Shown one piece after another: positions 1-9,333 of a stretch of 64,000 nt of DNA. The stretch is from assembly GCA_029552745.1 (NCBI GenBank), contig JAKPDK010000042.1:124001-188000 (forward strand), written 5' to 3'. A program made the position numbers and the translations under genes. Under the pieces are notes generated by a model. The model was given only the letters and a program-made list of their open reading frames with translations, searched no databases and was not told where the DNA came from. Position 1 is the stretch's first letter. The number at the start of each line of letters is the position of its first letter. This stretch comes from Candidatus Hydrogenedentota bacterium. Lineage in GTDB: Bacteria; Hydrogenedentota; Hydrogenedentia; Hydrogenedentales; SLHB01.

Positions 1-111
1 ACCGTCGCCATGATCTACACCGTTCCACGCACGTACCGCGTGACGCTTATCGTCTGGGACGCAGAAGGACGCGCAGGACGAGTGGAGCGGTTGGTGTCCA
101 TTTCTCGCTGA
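1..111 (+). CDS. C-terminal end of a PKD-domain-like secreted protein (partial)
   Basis: Only the last 36 codons are in the window, ending at TGA 109-111. The visible residues read as the final strands of a PKD/immunoglobulin-like beta-sandwich: a 'YTVPRTYRVTLIVWDAEGR' segment, close to the usual 'Y..PGTYTVTLTV.D..G' pattern of PKD repeats, followed by a short terminal strand. PKD repeats occur in extracellular or surface glycan- and protein-binding proteins, so the full gene probably encodes an exported protein, but nothing else of it can be seen. It ends about 90 bases before the promoter of the macroglobulin gene. Confidence 0.6.
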   Translation, partial: TVAMIYTVPRTYRVTLIVWDAEGRAGRVERLVSISR

Positions 112-198
112 CTTCCCGTTGGGAAAATGAGACAATCATATTACTACTGTCTAGGTGTGCTCCCATATGAAAAGGCATTCCTAAATTCATCAGCGTGT

Positions 199-204
199 TA
201 TAAT
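199..204 (+). promoter_or_regulatory. Extended -10 promoter element of the macroglobulin gene
   Basis: A perfect TATAAT preceded by TGT (a TGn extended -10) sits at 199-204; no good -35 hexamer is visible. Transcription would begin near 211. The first in-frame ATG of the downstream gene (203) lies inside this hexamer and so cannot be on the mRNA, which supports the start at 257. Confidence 0.55.
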
Positions 205-256
205 GCAGCCATGGGTGGGTATGTCGCTCTCCACTTGGAACAGGAAAGGGACGAAC

Positions 257-3200
257 ATGAACCAGTTTAGAAAGCGTATCTTGCCGATGTCATTCTGTTT
301 AGCCTTTGTTGCTTCCTTTCTTTTCTACGATGAGCCGCTACATCTCAAAATCTACGCGGCGGAACCTGACAATTCGTCGCAGACCCTGCTACGTCTGGAT
401 GAAGAAGTTACCCCGGGAGAACCGCCAGCGGGGGTATCCTTCTTCAGAGTCATTGGGCATAGCCCATTCACCCCCTATGAGGTGACGAAAGAAATCGTAC
501 TGTTTTTCAATAAACCGGTGGACTGGACATCTGTGGCGATACCTGTTCGAGTGGAACCATCAGCACGTTACGAAGTCCATCGAGAAGATTATTCTCTTCG
601 AATCGTGCTCCCTTCAGACTTCCCAGAAGAAGAACCTTTGCGCGTGACTCTCTCTCCTGCCTTGCGCTCCGGCACGGGCGCTTGGCTACACCCGGAAAGT
701 CGCGCGTTCGGCTTTAGCACCCGCGAATTCAAACCTTTGGACCTGTTTGTCGTCGAAGAAACTCCTGACCGCACGGTTCTCGGCGTAAACTTTTCTTACC
801 CCGTCTCGGTGGAATCGCTCCGTAAAAATGTCATCGTGCAAGATAGCGCCCAATCATCTTTGCCTTGCACTGTAGAACCCGGCACGGAACCGGCCATGTG
901 CCACCTGATCCTGGAACCGCTCAAAGGAAGATCTGTGACCGCCTTCTTCAAAGCAGGTATCTCCGATGCGCGCGGCATCGTCACCCTGAGTCAAGAACAT
1001 GCCCTAACGTACGATCAAAGCAAAGCGCTGGAAGTTGTCTCTGTTGACTTAGCTGGAAGCGACGAGGAAGGCTGGATTGTCAACGTCCAGTTTTCCGAGC
1101 CGGTCGCCCCAAATGAACTGAACAAATACCTGAAACTGTTGGATGGCAAAAATGGCAACGTTGTAAGTTACGAGGTGCAGTCCGAAGAACCCGAAGCTGT
1201 GCTGACGCTTGCGCCTCAAACTGATACGGGACTACCTACTCTTCTGAAAGTCGTGGTGGAGTCAGGACTCTCAAGCATCAACCATGCAGTTTTGAAACAG
1301 CCTTTCGAAAAAAAGTTTCGGACACAAGCCAAACCCTTCCAGATTAACAACTATTGGTGGCGCAATTGGAGAGGACGAAGAGAAGGTGCCGCGTTATACG
1401 TCCAATTCAGTCAGCCCGTAAAGCCGTCCATTTTAAAAGACTACCTGAGTTTCAACCCTCCGTTGAAAAATATGACCATCGCACCCAGTTACGGCAATGC
1501 CGTGGAGGTCTATGGCGATTGGGTTTCCAAACAGCCGTACGAAATGGTGGTCAAGCCCGGCCTGCCCCTGGCTGATGAAAAAACGCTCACTTCTGCTCTT
1601 CAAATCCATCTAGAAACCATAGATGTCCAACCCTACATAGGTTTCGGGTATGAAGGCCGTTTCTATTTTCCCCGACAAGCGGCTGTCCCGCTGAAAATTG
1701 AATCGCGTAACATCAGCCGCGCCCGCGGCACCCTATATCGCATGTTCCCGAGCAACATCGCAGTGGCATTGGAAGACATGAACAACGGCGATGCTAACTG
1801 GGAATTCAACGATGCTTGGGCAGAGCAACTTGCCGAAATCGAGCTACCTCTTACCCCAGGTAGGGACACATTGGTGGAAACACCGGTAAATGTGGAAGAG
1901 CTGTTCCTCAAGAATACGCGTGGGGTATTCTGCCTGGAAGTGCGCAACGCAGAAGGTTCGCAAGATTACTCAGAAACTGAAGCCCGTAAGATCATCGTCT
2001 GGACGGATATGGGCGTCCTGGCGTATTGGCAGAAAGACGGTTTGGCGCTTTTTGTCCACGATCTGTATTCTCTTGCCCCGGTATCGTCCGCTGCAGTGAC
2101 CGTGTATTCCGCCAAGAATCAAGTGCTCGCCACGGCGCATACCAACGCAAATGGAATGGCGTTGTTGTCCGATTTCAGTCCCTTATTGGGCGAACCCCGG
2201 GTGGTCGTCGTCGAACATGAAAACGACTATACCTTTTTGGAACTGAACCGCCGTGAAGACGACCCTGTGGCATACACCGACGGCATGCCGGCGTACGATC
2301 GGAAGGGCTACGATGCATTCCTCTATGCAGACCGCGAGTTGTACCGCCCAGGAGAAACGGCTCACGTTCATTGGATCGTGCGCACCAACTATGGAGATGC
2401 CGTGGGCGCCATCCCGCTCCAGGTCCGCGTGCTCAAACCCAACGGCCGAATCCTGCTTGAAAAGCCTGTGGAACTCTCCCCCTTGGGCACTGGCGGGCTC
2501 GACCTTGAAACCCAGCAGAGTTATCCGACAGGGAAATACACCGTGGAGCTTTTGGTGCCGGCCGCGAAAGAATCTATTGGCACCTATACATTTCGTCTTG
2601 AGGATTTCGTTCCAAATCGTATCAAGGTGGATGTCTCTTTACAGGATGCCTTCCTCCGAGCGGGCGCAAATCATACCGTTCAACTCAGCGCCCAACACTT
2701 ATTCGGCGCGCCGGCGGCAGACCGCAAAGCGGAACTCACGCTGGTACTTTTGCGTGGAGCCACCCCCCCGACTGGTTGGGAGCAATTTCGATTTGAGAAT
2801 GATTCGAGTTTCACACCCGACACGTTTTCCGCAGGAGAAACGCGCACGGATGAACATGGTATAGCCCAATTCACATTAAATTACCCGACATCCGACAAAC
2901 TCACTTTTCCCGTGCGCGCGGTCGTCGTCGGAAGGGCATTTGAACTCGGCGGGAGAGCGGTTGCCAACTCGGTCGAGCGCACCCTTTATCCTAGCGAAAC
3001 ATCCCTAGGGCTTGCCGTGGCACCCCGCACACAGGGACCTGGGGTTGACGTGGCGGTGGCAGCGGTGTCTCCTGACGGGAACCCTGCTAACTTGGCGGAG
3101 GTCAAGGTCACACTAGAAAAGCAAGTGTGGAATTACTACGTGCGCCGGTATTACACCCACCACGAGACCAATTGGGCAGAGTCGTTCGAACCGGTGGAGA

Positions 3201-6031
3201 CCCGCACCGTTTCTCTTACGAACGGAAAAGGAACAACTTCCTTTGAAATACGCGACTATGGCTATTACCGGGTCCGTGTCCATTCCGAAACGACGCCGCA
3301 ATATAGCACGCAGTCCTTCTTCTCGTGCGCCGGACAATGTAGTCTCGTAGATGCCACGCGCCCCAGCCTCATCAAACTGGTAGTGGATAAAAATGAATAT
3401 GTGGTTGGGGACACCGTACGGGCGCGCATTGAATCCCCCTTCGACGGGAAAGGCGTTGTGGTCATGCAAGGAGAGACTATCCAAAAAATCGCAACGGTCG
3501 ATATCCGCGACGGCGTTGGGTGGGTTGAGTTTGGTTTAACCCGAGACCAAATCCCCAACGTATGGCTAGAAGCAACTGTCGTCCACGCGCTCCAGGCTGA
3601 CCGCGCCCAGGTGTATCCCTTCTCCAGCTTCGCGATGGCCAACCTGCCCGTGCGAGACCCGGTCAGAAAAATCGACGTCAGTTTCGTGGAGTTGCCGGAA
3701 GAGGTTCTCCCCGCGTCTGAGGCAACCTTCACAGTGGAGACAAAGTTTTCCGACGGTTCCCCCGCAGAAACGGAAGTCACGCTCGCGGCCGTGGACGAAG
3801 GGATCCACGCCATAACCAACTACCAAAGCCCAAATCCTTATGCGTGGCTTTTCCGCGACCGCAAACCCGATTTCAATCGCGCTCACTATTACGACCGGGT
3901 CGCATATGATTTTGAAAAACCTGCCCCAGGCGGTGATTTAGAAGCCCTTCTCGGAAAGCGAACGGCATCGCCGGATGAAAACTGGATTAAGCCTCTATCA
4001 CTGTGGTCTGGTACGGTGCAAACAGACGTTTCCGGCAAAGCCACGGTACGCTTTAACCTGCCGGAATTCACGGGACAACTTCGTTTAGTGGCCGTTGCGT
4101 GTTCCAGCGCGGCTGTGGGCGCTGCAGAGGGACATGTATACGTCCGCCGTCCCTACCTCTTGAGGGTCGGCATGCCCCGCTTTGTCTTGCCGGAAGACAC
4201 CTTCAGGTGCCGCGCCATCGTTTTCAATACGCAGCAACAACCTGTAAAAGCGCGCATCTCATGGGCAGCCTCCGGCTCCATTCGCTCCGGAGAGGGCAGC
4301 GTCGAGCTTCTCGTTCCGCCCCAAGGCGAAGCGAACGGGACCGCGGAGTTCAAGGCTGGTCTGGTGCCTGGGCAGGGGAACATACATTGGGAAGCTGTCA
4401 TCACCGATGAAAACGGGAAAGAACTCGAACGACTTGTACAAGAAGCGCCCCTTCCCGTACGTGCACCGGCAGCCTATCAGACAACACACGACATTACGGT
4501 GCTTAAACCCGGAGAAACGCGGAAGTTCACCAACACCACATTCCTAGATGACGAACGGGTCGAAATGCATATCGCTGTTTCAGCAAACCCGTTGCTGCGG
4601 TTGGGCAAGGCGCTGAACAACGTAGTGGGCTATCCCTACGGATGCGTGGAACAGGTCACCTCACAACTCTTCCCCATCTATTTGTTACGGCAACAAATCC
4701 ACCTCTTCGATCTTCAAACAACCAATAGCGACGTTGCCCGGTTGGCAGATGCAGATAAGGTACAAACTTATCTCAACGCGGGTATCTCGTGTCTTTTCTC
4801 GATGCAAACCACCGAGGGCGGTTTGAGTGTCTGGCCCGGCAACGATTCTGCCTATGACTATGGCTCCGTTTATGCCTTGCATTTCCTTTCCTTAGTGAAA
4901 CGGGATCGCCAACTAACCGTTCCGGAAGACAGTTACCGTGCTCTACAACGTTACGTGCGTCGAATTGCCCTCGATTGGACAAGAAACAATCCTGGAGACC
5001 TGTACACGCGGGCATATGCCCTGTATGCCTTGGCATTGGGCGGCGATCTGGAAGCGCTTCAGCAAATCCAACGATTTGACGCTTTACCTATTCCACGCCC
5101 TGCACGATACCTACTTGCCGCAGCAATCGCCGCCAATACGCAAAACACCGACCGTGTGAAAATGTACTTGTCAACGGCGCCGACCATGCCCTACATGTCT
5201 AGGGAAGCAGGAGGCAATTTGAACTCGGAATTGCGCGCCAAAGCGGTCGAATTTCTGGCGCTTACCCAGATAGGGGCAACCCCACAAGAACTCGCCCAAG
5301 CTGCGGATGACCTGTGCTCTCGACTGGCGGGGGCTCAAACCCTAACCACGCAAGAAGCTGCATTTGCCATTGCGGCGCTCTCGGGATATCTTGCTGCGTC
5401 GGCTCAAGAAGTTGCAAACGCATCGGCGAGAATCACGACACCGGAGGGCGAAAAGGAAATCCGGGGTGGCGAAGTGTTCCGCGGCGAACACAAGGGTCCC
5501 GATGCTGCGTTCTCCGTCGCCAATACAGGAAAAACGCCCCTCTACATCAACACCAGGGTATCGGGCGTCCCGATGCAGGCAAATCAGCAGGAAATACAGC
5601 AAGGGATACAGGCACACCGTGCATTGTTCACCCAAAGCGGCAACCTCATAGACAATAAAGCGGACATTACCCTTAAACAAGGCCAGACGTACGTCCTGGG
5701 TATTCGGCTGGTCTGCGACCGCGACGTGGAAAATCTGGTCGTCGTTGACCTACTGCCGGCGGGATTGGAGATCGAGAATCCCCGTATCGATGCAGACGCA
5801 ATCCCCGGTGAAGCCTTTAAGAGCGCTGTCTCACCGTCCCACGTCGAAATCCGCGATGACCGATTGGTCCTCGCGTTCGATGCGCTGAAAGTCGGTAAAT
5901 ACCAGTATTATTATGTAGTGCGTGCCGTCACGCCCGGCAAGTATCAGCACCCGCCTCTTGTTGCGGAATGTATGTACGACCCATCGGTAAAAGGAGCGTC
6001 TGTGGTCGGACAACTGGAAATCACGGAATAA
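257..6031 (+). CDS. Bacterial alpha-2-macroglobulin (protease-trapping thioester protein)
   Basis: A 1924-residue exported protein of the bacterial alpha-2-macroglobulin family. These proteins act at the cell envelope: cleavage of a bait region lets an internal thioester trap the attacking protease. A basic N-terminus and hydrophobic stretch (about residues 10-25) form a signal peptide. Successive beta-sandwich (MG) domains follow, including an 'ELYRPGETAHVHW' strand near residue 700. The central A2M domain near 1250 contains 'WSGTVQTDVSGKATVRF'. The thioester motif GCVEQ has its cysteine at residue 1463, followed by the helical thioester domain. The start at ATG 257 is chosen because AGGAAAGG lies just upstream and the earlier in-frame ATG overlaps the promoter. 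The penicillin-binding protein PbpC that often accompanies this family is not next to it here. A single promoter-driven gene is likely. Family assignment is firm; the target proteases are unknown. Confidence 0.95.
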   Translation: MNQFRKRILPMSFCLAFVASFLFYDEPLHLKIYAAEPDNSSQTLLRLDEEVTPGEPPAGVSFFRVIGHSPFTPYEVTKEIVLFFNKPVDWTSVAIPVRVEPSARYEVHREDYSLRIVLPSDFPEEEPLRVTLSPALRSGTGAWLHPESRAFGFSTREFKPLDLFVVEETPDRTVLGVNFSYPVSVESLRKNVIVQDSAQSSLPCTVEPGTEPAMCHLILEPLKGRSVTAFFKAGISDARGIVTLSQEHALTYDQSKALEVVSVDLAGSDEEGWIVNVQFSEPVAPNELNKYLKLLDGKNGNVVSYEVQSEEPEAVLTLAPQTDTGLPTLLKVVVESGLSSINHAVLKQPFEKKFRTQAKPFQINNYWWRNWRGRREGAALYVQFSQPVKPSILKDYLSFNPPLKNMTIAPSYGNAVEVYGDWVSKQPYEMVVKPGLPLADEKTLTSALQIHLETIDVQPYIGFGYEGRFYFPRQAAVPLKIESRNISRARGTLYRMFPSNIAVALEDMNNGDANWEFNDAWAEQLAEIELPLTPGRDTLVETPVNVEELFLKNTRGVFCLEVRNAEGSQDYSETEARKIIVWTDMGVLAYWQKDGLALFVHDLYSLAPVSSAAVTVYSAKNQVLATAHTNANGMALLSDFSPLLGEPRVVVVEHENDYTFLELNRREDDPVAYTDGMPAYDRKGYDAFLYADRELYRPGETAHVHWIVRTNYGDAVGAIPLQVRVLKPNGRILLEKPVELSPLGTGGLDLETQQSYPTGKYTVELLVPAAKESIGTYTFRLEDFVPNRIKVDVSLQDAFLRAGANHTVQLSAQHLFGAPAADRKAELTLVLLRGATPPTGWEQFRFENDSSFTPDTFSAGETRTDEHGIAQFTLNYPTSDKLTFPVRAVVVGRAFELGGRAVANSVERTLYPSETSLGLAVAPRTQGPGVDVAVAAVSPDGNPANLAEVKVTLEKQVWNYYVRRYYTHHETNWAESFEPVETRTVSLTNGKGTTSFEIRDYGYYRVRVHSETTPQYSTQSFFSCAGQCSLVDATRPSLIKLVVDKNEYVVGDTVRARIESPFDGKGVVVMQGETIQKIATVDIRDGVGWVEFGLTRDQIPNVWLEATVVHALQADRAQVYPFSSFAMANLPVRDPVRKIDVSFVELPEEVLPASEATFTVETKFSDGSPAETEVTLAAVDEGIHAITNYQSPNPYAWLFRDRKPDFNRAHYYDRVAYDFEKPAPGGDLEALLGKRTASPDENWIKPLSLWSGTVQTDVSGKATVRFNLPEFTGQLRLVAVACSSAAVGAAEGHVYVRRPYLLRVGMPRFVLPEDTFRCRAIVFNTQQQPVKARISWAASGSIRSGEGSVELLVPPQGEANGTAEFKAGLVPGQGNIHWEAVITDENGKELERLVQEAPLPVRAPAAYQTTHDITVLKPGETRKFTNTTFLDDERVEMHIAVSANPLLRLGKALNNVVGYPYGCVEQVTSQLFPIYLLRQQIHLFDLQTTNSDVARLADADKVQTYLNAGISCLFSMQTTEGGLSVWPGNDSAYDYGSVYALHFLSLVKRDRQLTVPEDSYRALQRYVRRIALDWTRNNPGDLYTRAYALYALALGGDLEALQQIQRFDALPIPRPARYLLAAAIAANTQNTDRVKMYLSTAPTMPYMSREAGGNLNSELRAKAVEFLALTQIGATPQELAQAADDLCSRLAGAQTLTTQEAAFAIAALSGYLAASAQEVANASARITTPEGEKEIRGGEVFRGEHKGPDAAFSVANTGKTPLYINTRVSGVPMQANQQEIQQGIQAHRALFTQSGNLIDNKADITLKQGQTYVLGIRLVCDRDVENLVVVDLLPAGLEIENPRIDADAIPGEAFKSAVSPSHVEIRDDRLVLAFDALKVGKYQYYYVVRAVTPGKYQHPPLVAECMYDPSVKGASVVGQLEITE

Positions 6032-6234
6032 GACGGCGCTTTCACCCATTACAACCTTGTGGGAGAGCCAGCGGCGATTGTCTTTCTCCCAGAGAAAGAA
6101 AACCGCACGTCGTTGTGTCATTGAGTAGCCATCGCCGTTGATTCTCAGTTGATAAATCGCTTGAGGTTCCCCGTCTTCCTGGCCACGATTTTGAAAAGGA
6201 TCAAGCTACACGAGCAGGGGGGAAAGGAATGCGG

Positions 6235-6311
6235 TGGTGGGCGGTGCGTGACTCGAACACGCGACCCCCTGCGTGTAAGGCAGGTGCTCTAACCAACTGA
6301 GCTAACCGCCC
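6235..6311 (-). tRNA. tRNA-Val (anticodon TAC)
   Basis: On the minus strand the sequence folds as a 77-nt cloverleaf. It has a 7-bp acceptor stem (GGGCGGT with ACCGCCC), a D arm with TTAGCTCAGTTGGTTAGAGC, an anticodon stem CCTGC/GCAGG enclosing CTTACAC (anticodon TAC, valine), a variable loop with GGGTC, a T arm with GTTCGAGTC, and an encoded ACCA 3' end. It stands alone between the macroglobulin gene and a repeat cluster. Confidence 0.96.
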
Positions 6312-6424
6312 CCGATTGCCTATACTTTATCACGTAATGCCATTCTCGGGCAACCTGCAGGTGAAAGCCCACGGTGCCCGGTGAACTGCGTTAAGCGCCC
6401 GGAACATAATCCGCCTTTTTTCTT

Positions 6425-6582
6425 GTAGGGGCGAGCCCCCGTGCTCGCCCTCCCTGTCCCTGCCTGTAGGGGCGAGGCATGCCTCGCCCTACCACGCCGC
6501 CTTCACACCGTTCAGCCCCCTGTATTCCCCCGCACGCGGGGGGGACGGGACATCGTACGGGCGGTTCGCGAACCGCCCCTAC
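6425..6582. repeat. Cluster of GTAGGGGCGAG-type palindromic repeat modules
   Basis: Part of an 850-base gene-free stretch (6312-7164). Modules of the form 'gtaggggcgagg-catg-cctcgccctac' occur at 6425-6453 and 6466-6492, and a related palindrome built on 'gggcggttcgcgaaccgccc' at 6555-6582. Related modules recur at 23026-23215, 50022-50128 and 63755-63776. They are near-perfect inverted repeats, would fold as stable hairpins on either strand and contain no credible coding sequence. They resemble the dispersed palindromic repeats common in uncultured bacterial genomes. Confidence 0.85.
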
Positions 6583-6728
6583 CCTGCATGCCACGCACGC
6601 GGGGCAACGGAATATCCGTGGGGGAATTCCGAACCCGATTCAACCTGCATGCCACGCACGCGGGGCAACGGAGGATTAAAACAGGCTCCAAACCCCCTCG
6701 TATCCGTACTGTTCGTGCGTGCCGGGGT
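6520..6728. repeat. Degenerate direct repeats with 61-63-base period (possible relic array)
   Basis: A 29-base unit 'cctgcatgccacgcacgcgg...' occurs identically at 6583-6611 and 6644-6672, a 61-base period. A related unit with a perfect CCCCCGC/GCGGGGG hairpin lies 63 bases earlier (around 6520-6546), and a poorer one 62 bases later (around 6705-6728). A 29+32 layout and a GC-hairpin repeat are typical of type I-E CRISPR. However, only two copies match well, one 'spacer' contains a dispersed palindrome, and no cas genes are present. A relic array or a chance tandem of dispersed repeats are both possible. Confidence 0.4.
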
Positions 6729-6736
6729 TCTAACAT

Positions 6737-6942
6737 GGGGCAACCACGGGGGGTGCCCCTGCACATGTTCGGAATAGCCCCATTTTGTCCATTTCGTCCT
6801 GGATGTCATTGCGAGGAGTGCCGCTAGGCACGGCGTGGCAAACCCCTCGGGAATCCAGGGATCACGCTGCCCGAAGTCCTCTTGCGCTACGCGGTTGAGG
6901 GGATTGCTTCGTCGCTTCGAAAACTCGCTCCTCGCAATGACA
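6737..6942. repeat. Composite repeat: 85-base shared block followed by REP-like element
   Basis: 6737-6822 ('ggggcaaccacgg...' through 'cattttgtccatttcgtcc') is nearly the same as 50196-50282. It runs directly into a 139-bp element at 6804-6942 that starts with TGTCATTGCGAGGA and ends with TCCTCGCAATGACA, with internal GGCACG..CGTGGCAA and GGGGATTGCTTCGTCGCTTCG arms. Other copies of this element lie at 11940-12083, 41880-42034, 52433-52577, 60363 onwards and 63782-63923. Decayed pieces ('ggcggcacttctcggaatgaca') continue to about 7045. Confidence 0.85.
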
Positions 6943-7110
6943 GGGGTACGGATGCAGTACCAGAGGACATCGTGCCTGGCGGCACTTCTCGGAATGACAA
7001 CAAGGTGCTCCAGCTCTAGAGGACATCGCGCCTAACGGCAGCACGCGGCGCGCTGACTGGGCGAGAGCCGCGGAAGGAAAGATTAGTGCACTTCCGTATA
7101 CAACTTCCAA

Positions 7111-7154
7111 AAAGAAAACGGGAGTCGCATTCGCCTGAAACGACTCCCGTTTTT
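7111..7154 (-). terminator. Rho-independent terminator of hppA
   Basis: A 13-bp perfect stem (AAAACGGGAGTCG with CGACTCCCGTTTT, arms 7141-7153 and 7115-7127) is followed on the minus strand by CTTTTT. It lies just past the hppA stop codon. The A-rich 5' arm means it could also work in the opposite direction. Confidence 0.88.
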
Positions 7155-7164
7155 ACTCGGAACG

Positions 7165-9255
7165 TTAGAAAAGGGGCGTGATCGTCTTGAACAACGGGGC
7201 AAGCACGAGCGAAATCACGCACATCAACTTGATCAGAATGTTGATAGAGGGACCCACCGTGTCTTTCAAAGGATCACCGACCGTATCACCCGTAACGGCG
7301 GCTTTGTGTGCTTCGGAACCTTTCCCACCGAAGTTCCCTTCTTCGATATACTTCTTGGCGTTGTCCATCGCACCGCCCGAGTTGGCCATCTGAATACCCA
7401 CCATGACCCCTGTAGCAATAGCGCCGACCAGCATACCAGCTAACGCCTCGGGTCCCAGCACGAATCCGATGACGGCAGGGGCGAGAATCGCCATAATACC
7501 CGGCACCATCATACCGTTCAGCGCACCGCGCGTTGCGATATCCACGCATTTCGCGCTGTCCGGATACACGCCTTCTTTTCCTTCCTTGAGACCGGGAACC
7601 GTGCGGAACTGACGGCGCACTTCGTCAATCATGGCATATGCCGAACGACCCACTGCCCGGAATAACATGGAGGAGAACAAGAATGGCAACATTCCACCGA
7701 TCAGTATGCCCGAAAGGATGTGTGAATTTGCCAAGCTGATGCGCTCTCCAGCAAGACCCGCCGACAACACAAACGCAGCAAGCAGTCCAATCGCGGCAAA
7801 CGCGGCACTGCCGATAGCGAAGCCCTTTCCAATGGCTGCCGTGGTGTTGCCGACTGCGTCCAAATTGTCCGTGATCTTACGCACTTTAGGATCAAGGCCG
7901 CTCATTTCCGCGATACCGCCGGCATTATCCGCAATCGGTCCATAAGAATCGACGCCGACCACGATTCCTGTGGTCGCCAACATACCGAGAGAAGCAATAC
8001 CTACGCCATACACACCCGCCACTTTGTACGCAATAATGTTGGCGATAGCGAGTACCACCACGGGCAACGCCGTGCTCTCCATACCCACGGCGAGACCTTC
8101 AACCACCGCAACCGCGGGACCCGTCTGGCAGCGCTCCGCAAGCTGTTTCACCCAGCGGTAATGACCAGATGTGTAACGTTCACTAACAATACCCACTGCC
8201 ATGCCGGCGACGATTCCCAATACACATGCGATGAAGGGCCCTTGCGCGCCGTAGGTCACGCCGCCCAGCGTAAATGGGACGGCAAACTTCCAGGAATACA
8301 CCCCTACACCAATCAATGTGAGAATGGCGCTGATGTACGTCCCCCAAAGCAAGGCTTTCTGGGGATCAGATTGCGCGAAGAGTTTCACATAGAACACGCC
8401 GATGATAGAGGCGAACACGCCGATCGCGGCGATCATGAACGGGAAAGCACGCACAAACTCCAGACTATCCGGAGAGGGCTGCACCGCTACGGCAAAACTC
8501 ATCGAGGCAGCCACTGCCAAACTTGCAATGATGGACTCCACATAGGACTCGAGCAGGTCGGCACCCAGTCCCGCCACATCACCCACGTTATCACCTACGT
8601 TATCGGCGATAACAGCGGGATTGCGGGGATCGTCTTCCGGAATACCTGCTTCCACTTTACCCACAAGGTCTGCCCCCATATCGGCGCCTTTGGTATAGAT
8701 ACCGCCGCCAGAGCGGGCAAAAAGTGCCAACAGCGAGGCGCCCATGGCGTACCCGTTTACAACGACGGGGTCACCATTGAAAACTTTATACACGATGACA
8801 AGACCCAATAAGGAGATACCCACAACACTCAATCCCATCACGCCGCCGCCACTAATGGCTACGTCCAACGCCTTCTTGACACCGCCCGTGGCTGCCGCAT
8901 GGGCTGTGCGCGCATTGGAACGCGTAGCGATCGTCATACCGCAGAAGCCGGCAAGCAAACTCGCGATCGCGCCCGCAACAAAGGAGACGGCCGTCTTCCA
9001 GCCCAGACCTAGGTCCGGACGGACAAAACCGATGACCGTAAAAATCACCGCCACAACAAGGACGACAGGACCGACATACGCGTACTCCCGAAATAAGAAC
9101 GCCTGCGCGCCTTGTTGAATTAGGCGCGAAATAGTTGCCATTCGTTCCGTGCCTTCTGGTTTCGATAGCACGTACCGAACCAGATACACGACAAAAGCCA
9201 ACGCCAACAGCGCAGCCACCATCGTGATTTCCAAGAAGTTTTTCATGGTCGACAT
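7165..9255 (-). CDS. hppA: Membrane-bound ion-pumping pyrophosphatase
   Basis: A 696-residue integral membrane pyrophosphatase (about 16 transmembrane helices). It hydrolyses cytosolic PPi and pumps H+ and/or Na+ across the inner membrane. Diagnostic motifs are present: [17 protein letters not shown] near residue 216, [17 protein letters not shown] just before it, and C-terminal [10 protein letters not shown] and [11 protein letters not shown], all PPi/Mg2+-binding loops. At the position that separates the subfamilies the protein reads [10 protein letters not shown] (about 467-476), with alanine rather than lysine; by the established rule this is the K+-dependent type. Whether it pumps H+ or Na+ cannot be read safely. 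The minus-strand leader has AAGGAAGGAG before ATG 9255; a second ATG three codons later is possible. A strong terminator follows; 78 bases separate its start from the end of rnc. Confidence 0.97.
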   Translation of the reverse strand: MSTMKNFLEITMVAALLALAFVVYLVRYVLSKPEGTERMATISRLIQQGAQAFLFREYAYVGPVVLVVAVIFTVIGFVRPDLGLGWKTAVSFVAGAIASLLAGFCGMTIATRSNARTAHAAATGGVKKALDVAISGGGVMGLSVVGISLLGLVIVYKVFNGDPVVVNGYAMGASLLALFARSGGGIYTKGADMGADLVGKVEAGIPEDDPRNPAVIADNVGDNVGDVAGLGADLLESYVESIIASLAVAASMSFAVAVQPSPDSLEFVRAFPFMIAAIGVFASIIGVFYVKLFAQSDPQKALLWGTYISAILTLIGVGVYSWKFAVPFTLGGVTYGAQGPFIACVLGIVAGMAVGIVSERYTSGHYRWVKQLAERCQTGPAVAVVEGLAVGMESTALPVVVLAIANIIAYKVAGVYGVGIASLGMLATTGIVVGVDSYGPIADNAGGIAEMSGLDPKVRKITDNLDAVGNTTAAIGKGFAIGSAAFAAIGLLAAFVLSAGLAGERISLANSHILSGILIGGMLPFLFSSMLFRAVGRSAYAMIDEVRRQFRTVPGLKEGKEGVYPDSAKCVDIATRGALNGMMVPGIMAILAPAVIGFVLGPEALAGMLVGAIATGVMVGIQMANSGGAMDNAKKYIEEGNFGGKGSEAHKAAVTGDTVGDPLKDTVGPSINILIKLMCVISLVLAPLFKTITPLF

Positions 9256-9333
9256 TTCTCCTTCCTTTTACCTCAACAACGTGCAACATACCCGCGAATT
9301 GCACGAAATGGGTAAACCTTGTGTTACCTAACT

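Noticed and set aside
6060-6130. Hairpin TCTTTCTC/GAGAAAGA after the macroglobulin gene as its terminator
   Set aside because: No T tract on the plus strand and a very short loop.
6441-6827. Several short open frames in the 6.4-7.1 kb region
   Set aside because: They run through palindromic repeats; Pro/Arg/Gly-rich translations without ribosome sites.
8161-8811. 216-codon plus-strand open frame
   Set aside because: Antisense to hppA; His/Cys-rich shadow composition.
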